Shown here: positions 1 to 4,755 of the stretch, in pieces
How the letters are laid out: each line of letters opens with the position of its first letter
Numbering within the stretch: position 1 is the first letter of the stretch
NCBI GenBank assembly: GCA_026419655.1
Contig: JANZZA010000565.1
Coordinates: 1-6,148, forward strand
Source: Armatimonadota bacterium
GTDB taxonomy: Bacteria; Armatimonadota; Zipacnadia; Zipacnadales; FEN-943
DNA: 6,148 bases
Direction: 5' to 3'
Notes under the pieces: model-generated
Told to the model about the DNA's origin: nothing
Database searches by the model: none
The model's input: the letters and a program-made list of their open reading frames with translations, nothing else
Position numbers and translations under genes: made by a program

Positions 1-43
1 AGAGAATCGGGCAGTCCCTCCGGATGGGCGCTGAGGTTTAGGC

Positions 44-73
44 TTGACAGGTTACGGGCGGCGGGGCTAGGCT
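44..73 (+). promoter_or_regulatory. Candidate sigma70-type promoter of the division-protein operon
   Basis: A perfect -35 hexamer TTGACA lies at 44-49. After an 18-nt spacer comes TAGGCT at 68-73, which keeps the T, A and final T of the -10 consensus and resembles the GC-rich -10 boxes of high-GC bacteria. Transcription would start near position 80, giving a leader of about 105 nt that contains the hairpin at 122-138. The -10 is weak by E. coli standards, and TATAGC at 74-79 is a competing choice with a poor 24-nt spacer. This is inferred from sequence only. Confidence 0.35.
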
Positions 74-121
74 TATAGCGTGCGCGGTGCAGAAGCGCAG
101 GTGGTGGGCACGTGGGCGCTC

Positions 122-138
122 CCCAAAGACTCTTTGGG
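122..138 (+). promoter_or_regulatory. Perfect 7-bp hairpin in the leader of the first gene
   Basis: CCCAAAG (122-128) and CTTTGGG (132-138) are perfect inverted repeats around a 3-nt loop. The hairpin sits about 50 nt before the preferred GTG start at 187. What follows is purine-rich (TGAAGAGAAG) and not a T tract, so it is not a typical intrinsic terminator on the + strand. It could be a 5' leader structure or the end of an upstream transcript. Confidence 0.4.
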
Positions 139-174
139 TGAAGAGAAGCCCCGAGAACCAGTGTGCGGAGGCGC

Positions 175-180
175 GAGGAA
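175..180 (+). promoter_or_regulatory. Shine-Dalgarno that favours the GTG start at 187
   Basis: GAGGAA lies 6 nt before the GTG at 187. The GTG at 163, the longest possible start, has no comparable purine box in front of it. The box lies inside the longer reading frame, so it decides for the shorter protein. Confidence 0.55.
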
Positions 181-186
181 AACAAA

Positions 187-627
187 GTGTACGTGGCACC
201 CCGTCGAAGCACTAGTCACAGTCCCTTTGTGAGGGCCCTCTTTGTCACGGCGGCGCTCATTTTGTTCTTAGGCCAACAGCCGCTACAGCCCATCTGGCGC
301 GGATGGCAACTGACCCGCGAAATACTGGACCTCAAGGCGGAACGTGACCGCCTCCAACGAGAAAACACGCTGCTACGACAGTACGAGGCAGCCACGCGCA
401 CACCAGAAGGACTGGAGCTTCTCGCCCGCGGTCGTTATCACATGCTCCGCAAGGGTGAATGGTTGGTGGTGGTGGCCGAGCCACCGCCGGCGGAAATCAA
501 GCCGCCGCGCGGGCTGAGAGCAGTGATGGACAAAATGCGGGCGCAGGCCGATGACGCCCTGAAAACCTGGCGGAGCCTCTGGGAGACCGTCAGCGCCCAG
601 CGCCGGAGCAGGCCCACAGCGGAGTAG
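187..627 (+). CDS. FtsB/DivIC-like septum formation initiator protein
   Basis: This is a small bitopic membrane protein of the FtsB/DivIC family, which in other bacteria links FtsL and FtsQ/DivIB in the divisome. Residue numbers are from the longest start, GTG 163 (154 aa); the preferred GTG 187 gives 146 aa. A short basic cytoplasmic N-terminus (Arg14, Arg15, Arg24) precedes one membrane segment at about 22-37. A coiled coil follows at about 48-76, with the typical run LKAERDRLQRENTLLRQ. Next comes the family's closing element at about 80-99: TPEGLELLARGRYHMLRKGE, matching the 'AR..lgmv.pGE' pattern. About 55 residues then extend beyond the usual FtsB core: a proline-rich linker (PPPAEIKPP) and a likely helix. 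It heads a tight gene cluster, with the next gene 12 nt away. The family call is good; whether it is the sole divisome FtsB is not shown, and no symbol is given because FtsB and DivIC cannot be told apart here. Confidence 0.8.
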   Translation: MYVAPRRSTSHSPFVRALFVTAALILFLGQQPLQPIWRGWQLTREILDLKAERDRLQRENTLLRQYEAATRTPEGLELLARGRYHMLRKGEWLVVVAEPPPAEIKPPRGLRAVMDKMRAQADDALKTWRSLWETVSAQRRSRPTAE

Positions 628-635
628 CCCTGCCT

Positions 636-640
636 GGAGG
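636..640 (+). promoter_or_regulatory. GGAGG box with two possible GTG starts
   Basis: GGAGG (636-640) overlaps the first base of the GTG at 640 and lies 8 nt before an in-frame GTG at 649. Spacing favours 649. The Arg at codon 2 of the longer form favours 640, because a signal peptide normally needs a positive charge. The start of the second gene is therefore undecided between these two codons. Confidence 0.45.
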
Positions 641-1422
641 TGCGGCTCGTGGCCCTCAGCACATGTCTGGCCTGTCTCATTTTCACATTGCCTGTGTTTG
701 GCCAACCAACATCGCTACCAGCAGTGGACCAGGCCCTGGCTGAAGTTGAGGCCTTATCTGAGGATGTGGACTTGCTGGCTAAGCTCACCCCGCTGTCCCT
801 CACGGCTGACCAGGCGCGGGCCCTGGCTGCTCTGGCCACCAGGCGACAGGAGATAGCAGCAGGGCAAGCTCCCAAGCGGGCAGAGATCTTGCGGGCCCTG
901 GCGCAAGCCCTCAGGCAAAAGCGTCAATCCTTGCTTTTCGACCTGCCAGTGCCCGATGAGCTTGAGGACAAGCTGGCGCAGCTCAACACGGAACTTCAGG
1001 CCCTGAACCGTGCGGAGAACGAGCAGGCCAAGAATTTACTGGCGGAGATGCGCAAGGCCCTCCGCCCCGAGCAGTTGGCCGTACTCACAGGTCGCCTGGA
1101 AGCTAAACGCAACGCTATGGAGCTACTGGATTGGCTACGCGAACTGGACGAGGCGGCGTATCGTGAAGAGGCCGAGAACACCGCCGAGGAACTGGACAGT
1201 CCCGAGCGTGGCCTGCCAGCGGCCAAGATCCGGGCCATCCTCGACCGCGCCCGCGCCATGGACGAAGTGCGCTTTGCCAGGGAAAAATCGGCGCTGGCTG
1301 ACGAACTCTTGCCTGCCTTTTCCATCTCAGCCGAAGCGGAAGACCAAATGCTGCTAGAGCTGCTCAGCAATGGGCGATTGGTACCACTACTGAATGACCT
1401 GATAGCTGCCCGGAGTGGATAG
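640..1422 (+). CDS. Secreted helical protein of unknown function with LTxxQ-like motifs
   Basis: I do not recognise this 260-aa protein as a named family. The N-terminus looks like a Sec signal peptide: Arg2, a hydrophobic core at about 3-19, and possible cleavage near VFG/Q at 21-22. The two cysteines, C9 and C12, do not form a good lipobox. The rest is Ala/Leu/Glu/Arg-rich, almost entirely predicted helix, with coiled-coil-like stretches at about 106-160 and no cysteine. LTADQ (54-58) and LRPEQ (141-145) each sit in an amphipathic helix. They resemble the LTxxQ signature of the Spy/CpxP periplasmic chaperones, but the protein is longer than that family's usual 150-180 aa, so the link is weak. 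GTG 640 was taken because it supplies the signal-peptide charge; GTG 649 has the better ribosome-site spacing. It lies 12 nt after the FtsB-like gene and its end overlaps the glycosyltransferase frame, so it is probably cotranscribed. Confidence 0.7.
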   Translation: MRLVALSTCLACLIFTLPVFGQPTSLPAVDQALAEVEALSEDVDLLAKLTPLSLTADQARALAALATRRQEIAAGQAPKRAEILRALAQALRQKRQSLLFDLPVPDELEDKLAQLNTELQALNRAENEQAKNLLAEMRKALRPEQLAVLTGRLEAKRNAMELLDWLRELDEAAYREEAENTAEELDSPERGLPAAKIRAILDRARAMDEVRFAREKSALADELLPAFSISAEAEDQMLLELLSNGRLVPLLNDLIAARSG

Positions 1423-2668
1423 CATCGTGGGCGAGACCTTGCGGGTCGCCGTATTCACAAACACTTACGTGCCGGACGTCAACGGCGTAGCCAATGCCGT
1501 GGACACCTTCCGCCGGGAGCTGATGCGTCGAGGGCATATTGTGTATGTCTTCTCCCCTGCCACGCGCAAGCAAGACCCTCTGGCAGACGACCCGCATGTA
1601 ATCCGGTTCCCGTCCCTGCGCATCTTTGACCTCGACTACCACGCGGCCTTTCCCATATCCCGGCAGGCGCGCCGAACCATGCGCGATGTCAAGTTCGACA
1701 TCGTGCACACCCACCACCCGATCTGGGTCGGGGTATGGGGAGCATCGTACGCACGCCGGCGCAATATCCCCCTGGTCACCACTATCCATACGCATTACGA
1801 ACTTTTCGCACGCTTCGTACCGCTACCTGAAGCCTGGGTCCGCAGGTACTTGCGCCGGTCGGTGCGGCGGTATTGCAATGCCTGCCACCTCGTGACTACG
1901 CCAGGGGCGTCCACCGCCCGCCATCTGCGCAGGCTGGGCGTGCAGCGGCCCACCATGGTGCTGCCCAATGGTCTCCCCCTGGCGCGCTTCGAGCAGGCCA
2001 CCGGCGAGGAAGTGCGGGCACGCTATGGCCTTATGGACAAGTTCCTCATGGGCTACCTTGGCCGCCTGTCGCCGGAAAAGCAGGTGCATGTGGTCGTCCA
2101 GGCGGCCGCCAGAGTGTTCGCCCAGCGTCCTGAGGCCCATCTTCTTATAGTCGGTGACGGCCCTGCGCGCGGAGAGCTGGAGGTCATGGCCCGAGACCTG
2201 GGTATTCAGCAGCGGGTGACTTTCGCCGGCTCCATAGCTCACAGCGAAGTGCACAAGTTTCACGCCGCTTTCGACGTACTCTTGTCGGCAAGCCGGGGCG
2301 ATACGATGCCCCTGGCCTATATCGAGACGATGGCCGCTGGCACTCCTGTTATTGCCACGGTCGGCTTCGGGGCCATTGACATGATTGCCGATGGAGTTAA
2401 CGGTTTTCTCATCAGTCGCATCCACGCCGTGGAGCAGATGACCGACCTGGTACTGAAACTGATTTCCGACGCGAGATTGCGCGAGACCCTCTCGCGGCAA
2501 GCCCAGGAGTACTCGAAGCGCTGGCGGGTAGACGTAGCTACGGACCGGCTCCTAGAGGTCTACGACATCACCCGGCGTCTGGCGCGCGGCGAGCAGGTGG
2601 AACTAGAGGCACCGGCCGAGTGGCCGGGCGTGGCCCGAGCGCGCGCCAAGCGCACGGGCGAGTCTTAG
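1415..2668 (+). CDS. Family 4 (GT-B) glycosyltransferase, lipid-glycosylating type
   Basis: This is a retaining GT-B glycosyltransferase of CAZy family GT4 and of normal length (417 aa). It is probably peripheral to the inner membrane and uses a nucleotide sugar. The N-terminal domain (about 9-195) starts VAVFTNTYVPDVNGV (11-25) and has HTHHP (98-102) and TIHTHYE (123-129). These elements are typical of diacylglycerol glucosyl- or mannosyltransferases. VLPNG (182-186) leads to the C-terminal domain with GRLSPEK (216-222, phosphate-binding Arg217 and Lys222) and VGDGP (246-250). The EX7E donor site at 296-304 is unusual: Asp296 replaces the first Glu, Glu304 is kept, and MP replaces the usual FG/QG between them. 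The start is uncertain. GTG 1415 overlaps the previous gene by 8 nt; GTG 1427 follows GGAG by 11 nt; TTG 1439 would give a canonical MRVAVFTN start. Acceptor and sugar cannot be read from sequence; a glycolipid or polysaccharide role is inference. Confidence 0.88.
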   Translation: MDSIVGETLRVAVFTNTYVPDVNGVANAVDTFRRELMRRGHIVYVFSPATRKQDPLADDPHVIRFPSLRIFDLDYHAAFPISRQARRTMRDVKFDIVHTHHPIWVGVWGASYARRRNIPLVTTIHTHYELFARFVPLPEAWVRRYLRRSVRRYCNACHLVTTPGASTARHLRRLGVQRPTMVLPNGLPLARFEQATGEEVRARYGLMDKFLMGYLGRLSPEKQVHVVVQAAARVFAQRPEAHLLIVGDGPARGELEVMARDLGIQQRVTFAGSIAHSEVHKFHAAFDVLLSASRGDTMPLAYIETMAAGTPVIATVGFGAIDMIADGVNGFLISRIHAVEQMTDLVLKLISDARLRETLSRQAQEYSKRWRVDVATDRLLEVYDITRRLARGEQVELEAPAEWPGVARARAKRTGES

Positions 2669-2744
2669 TTCAGCCTGGTCCTGGCGGTACATCAGCAGCC
2701 GCGGGTATGTCCGCGTAAATGACCGTGCCGCCAGGCAGACTGAA
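2669..2744 (+). terminator. Long nested inverted repeat after the glycosyltransferase stop
   Basis: CCTGGCGGTAC (2680-2690) pairs with GTGCCGCCAGG (2725-2735) with only one G-T wobble. An outer arm TTCAG (2669-2673) pairs with CTGAA (2740-2744), and an inner hairpin CGCGG/CCGCG (2700-2704/2711-2715) closes on a 6-nt loop. It begins directly after the stop codon, as expected of an operon-ending structure. No T tract follows, so it may be a Rho-linked or mRNA-protecting hairpin and not an intrinsic terminator. Confidence 0.45.
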
Positions 2745-2859
2745 GGCGGCCCTAAAGGGTAGCTATGGGACTAATAAGGCGCCCTGAATGGGTACTAGTT
2801 GAGCACCCTGCATCGGTACCAATGAGGCACTCTGCACCGCTGACACACAGGCCACTTGC
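2739..2859. repeat. Degenerate tandem array of about 24-bp repeats
   Basis: Three adjacent units lie at 2765-2787 (23 nt), 2788-2811 and 2812-2835 (24 nt each). Each pair matches at 17 of 24 aligned positions, counted by eye. Shared features are a start of ATGGG/ATCGG, ACTA/ACCA in the first half, and GGCGCCCTG/AGCACCCTG/GGCACTCTG at the end. A more decayed unit probably follows at 2836-2859 (13 of 24 match). A related block, ACTGAAGGCGGCCCTAAAGG at 2739-2758, precedes the array. Ends of units are partly complementary (GGGTAC versus GCACCC), so single units could fold. The array fills the spacer before the oxidoreductase; its function is unknown. Confidence 0.6.
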
Positions 2860-2897
2860 GACACGGAAATAGAGTCCTGGCAATACACCCCGCTACC

Positions 2898-2909
2898 GGG
2901 AGGGAGGGA
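2898..2909 (+). promoter_or_regulatory. Extended purine-rich ribosome binding site
   Basis: GGGAGGGAGGGA ends 2 nt before the GTG at 2912. It offers two overlapping AGGGAGG-type Shine-Dalgarno registers, the first well spaced. It supports GTG 2912 as the start although no ATG is present. The purine run is itself an imperfect triplicated GGGA. Confidence 0.6.
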
Positions 2910-2911
2910 CA

Positions 2912-4087
2912 GTGAGGCGCCTGCGAACAGCTCTGGTGGGCGTTGGCGGTATGGGTAGTTCCCACCGCCGCCTGCTGCACGAGAGCGAATTTTTCGAGCT
3001 GGTGGCCGCCGACGAGCGCTACCACGACCGGCAAGCAGAAGCGGTGGCCGAGACGCGCCAATGGGGCGTGCCGGTTTACGAAGACTACTGGGAAATGCTC
3101 GACGCCCATGACGACCTGGACCTTGTCGTGATTGCTGCCCCGCATCCATGGCATGGCGTATATTCGGTTGCCGCCTTAGAGCGCGGCCTGCACGTGTTTG
3201 TCGAGAAGCCAGTGACGGTGACGGTCCAGGAAGGCCTGGCGCTCCTGGACGCCATCCAGGAATCCGGCCGGTTGGTAGGCGTACATCATCAATGGACTTC
3301 CACCGGCGCAACTCGCGAACTAAAAGATTTCCTTTGCGCCGGCAGCCTCGGCAAAGTCAAGGAAGTTACCGCTATCATGAAGTGGTATCGCTCGCAAGAG
3401 TACTTCGAGCGCAACGAGTGGGCTGGCCGCCGCTACGTAGAAAAACTTCCCTGCTGGGATGGAGTGCTGCTAAACCAGGGAGTGCACCTCATCAACTCAG
3501 CCCTCCAGTTGTCAACTCGCCAGCCTGGCTACGCCTTGCCTTCGCGGGTACAGGCCGAGGTCTATCGCATCCACGACATCCAGACCGAAGACCTGGCGTG
3601 TCTGCGTTGCGAGTTGGACGAAGGTGCGCTTCACATCTACCTCACGCTCTGCGCCGATAAGGACCATTCTCCAAGCGTAGTAATCCGTGGCGAGCATGGC
3701 GAGGCGGAGTGGAACGGGACGCAGGCAACGGTGAAGCTCCACGACGGCACGGAGGTAGTTTTCGACGACGAGCCGCAAGGCGACGACACACATCGAAATA
3801 TGGCGGCTTGCATCCTGGGGCTTGAGTCGCGCCTCTATTGCCCGGCGCAAGAAGCTCTCAAGGCCACAATTACGGTCAATGCGGCTTACCTGTCGGCAGG
3901 ACGGATTCGCAAGCTTTCAGCAGAGCAAGCTGGAGACGTCGGGGCTCTAATAGACGCAGCGGCAGCACGCGGGGCACTGTTCAGCGAACTTCCTACCGCG
4001 CCCAAGTGGACCGTTGCCGGGGAAATCGTCGAGACCGCCGACGTCACCAGCTTTGATGGCCTGGAGGACGACCCCGAGTTCGCTTAG
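2912..4087 (+). CDS. Gfo/Idh/MocA family NAD(P)-dependent oxidoreductase
   Basis: This is a cytoplasmic dehydrogenase of the glucose-fructose oxidoreductase / inositol dehydrogenase family (391 aa, usual length), which oxidises or reduces sugars, inositols or related polyols. The Rossmann domain has the dinucleotide motif GVGGMG (10-15) after a beta strand. Acidic residues Asp34/Glu35 close the second strand, which favours NAD over NADP. AAPHPWH (75-81) and the catalytic EKP (98-100, Lys99) follow. The C-terminal substrate domain contains WYRSQEYFERNEWAGRR (158-174) and the active-site stretch LLNQGVHLIN (186-195), with His192 as the likely acid/base. The common final Asp of the HxxD pattern is Asn195. 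The start follows a strong purine box. The gene stands alone: 243 nt separate it from the previous operon and 668 nt from the next gene, so context gives no substrate. The exact reaction is not predictable. Confidence 0.9.
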   Translation: MRRLRTALVGVGGMGSSHRRLLHESEFFELVAADERYHDRQAEAVAETRQWGVPVYEDYWEMLDAHDDLDLVVIAAPHPWHGVYSVAALERGLHVFVEKPVTVTVQEGLALLDAIQESGRLVGVHHQWTSTGATRELKDFLCAGSLGKVKEVTAIMKWYRSQEYFERNEWAGRRYVEKLPCWDGVLLNQGVHLINSALQLSTRQPGYALPSRVQAEVYRIHDIQTEDLACLRCELDEGALHIYLTLCADKDHSPSVVIRGEHGEAEWNGTQATVKLHDGTEVVFDDEPQGDDTHRNMAACILGLESRLYCPAQEALKATITVNAAYLSAGRIRKLSAEQAGDVGALIDAAAARGALFSELPTAPKWTVAGEIVETADVTSFDGLEDDPEFA

Positions 4088-4542
4088 CCCGCCGCGACGC
4101 TCGCTGCACACGGCGCTGCGCAGGCGTCTAGGGCCTTCACGTAAGCGCTTGCGGGAGCTCCAACGGCCTGGCCAGAAGTTCTTGCCCTGACAGCGGACCA
4201 GAACTGCCCGCCGCAGCCCTGCCCGTACGTTTTCCACATGCTTGCTCCGACCGTGGCCTTAGCTGGCTCACGGGGCGCCTAAGAGGCTTTGGCGCCGGAC
4301 CCTGATGTCGCACACAAAGTTCAACCTGTAGCTCCAGGCTGCGGTGGCTGACGGCAGAGACTCTTGACAAGGGCCAGCAGGTGCGAGCAGGCACTACTCG
4401 GTTTTACCAGGATACTGTTTGCGCCTCAGCGGTGGGATGATAAAAGCCCCCACGTCCCTGTTACTGAGGGCAACCCTTCAGAAAGCGTTGCTTCCCAGGG
4501 TCCCTTGCCAGACTTCTCGTTTTTGTTGCAACCAGCCATGAT

Positions 4543-4569
4543 GGGGCGCAGTGTTTGAGCGCCCCTTCT
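4543..4569 (+). terminator. GC-rich 7-bp hairpin, possible intrinsic terminator
   Basis: GGGGCGC (4543-4549) and GCGCCCC (4559-4565) are perfect inverted repeats around a 9-nt loop, followed by TTCT. The stem is strong but the T tract is short and interrupted. It lies 455 nt after the oxidoreductase stop and 190 nt before the TPR gene. It could end readthrough from upstream or close a small RNA made within the gap. Confidence 0.4.
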
Positions 4570-4619
4570 AGCCTTCCAACCCTTTGAGCCACTGCTGAGG
4601 TTGCAGCCGGGAGCCAAGT

Positions 4620-4633
4620 ACTCACGAGTGAGT
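4620..4633. promoter_or_regulatory. 14-bp palindrome, possible operator
   Basis: ACTCACGAGTGAGT is two perfect 6-bp arms around GA, the size expected of a dimeric regulator's site. It lies 123 nt before the TPR gene. Downstream, TGATAAGAT (4650-4658) resembles a weak extended -10, whose -35 region would overlap the palindrome. No cognate regulator is visible in the window, and a chance palindrome is possible. Confidence 0.3.
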
Positions 4634-4704
4634 GGCCGAAGCAAAATCCTGATAAGATCGAAAACTCCCGTGCCTGTATGCAGCGCCCTATTCAGGACGG
4701 GGTA

Positions 4705-4713
4705 TGGTAGAAT
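4705..4713 (+). promoter_or_regulatory. Extended -10 promoter candidate for the TPR-GAF unit
   Basis: TGGTAGAAT combines the extended TGN element with TAGAAT, one mismatch from TATAAT. No good -35 lies 16-18 nt upstream, which extended -10 promoters tolerate. Transcription would start near 4720, giving a leader of about 36 nt before ATG 4756. A small hairpin AATCCC/GGGATT (4711-4716/4721-4726) overlaps the -10 and start point. Confidence 0.4.
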
Positions 4714-4755
4714 CCCAAGAGGGATTATTTCCGTCCGCAGGCTGGTTCCTGGGTA

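Larger units (their letters stand above)
4088..4755. other. 668-nt gap with no convincing gene; several inverted repeats
   Basis: No reading frame here has a credible start, codon pattern or recognisable protein, and I see no tRNA or known riboswitch signature. It holds small dyads: GACGC/GCGTC (4096-4100/4124-4128), the twin GGCGCC palindrome around an 11-nt loop (4274-4279/4291-4296), and a nested pair CCCTG/CAGGG (4456-4460/4496-4500) enclosing GCAAC/GTTGC (4470-4474/4487-4491). It also has the GC hairpin at 4543-4565, a palindrome at 4620-4633, and promoter-like sequence at 4705-4713. A lone TTGACA at 4364-4369 has no -10 at the right distance. The length is large for this compact region, so an unrecognised RNA or a decayed gene is possible. 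Confidence 0.6.

Noticed and set aside
1..41. 3' end of an upstream gene
   Set aside because: All three + frames stop by position 78 (at 34, 41 and 78), so a gene tail is possible, but none of the short tails is recognisable as a known protein end.
438..875. 145-codon minus-strand frame across the first two genes
   Set aside because: Serine- and arginine-rich shadow typical of antisense frames in GC-rich genes; both + strand genes are better supported.
2739..2859. CRISPR array
   Set aside because: Units are contiguous with no unique spacers, too divergent, and no cas gene is nearby.
2856..2886. TTGCGA/GGCAAT as a promoter for the oxidoreductase
   Set aside because: Both boxes are poor matches (three of six for the -10), and the start point would lie almost on the ribosome site.
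2763..3311. 182-codon minus-strand frame with an 8-residue repeat near its end
   Set aside because: It is antisense to the well-supported oxidoreductase, and its repeated residues simply reflect the 24-bp DNA repeats in the spacer. No ribosome site or recognisable domain.
3148..3660. 170-codon + strand frame inside the oxidoreductase
   Set aside because: Shifted frame of a gene with intact family motifs; arginine- and proline-rich shadow sequence.
4364..4416. TTGACA at 4364-4369 with GATACT at 4411-4416 as a promoter
   Set aside because: The spacer is about 41 nt, far too long; no -10 occurs at 16-18 nt.
4364..4558. 64-codon + strand frame in the large gap, beginning at a TTG
   Set aside because: The codon pattern is not like that of its neighbours, the product has no familiar motif, and the start overlaps a TTGACA with no Shine-Dalgarno.
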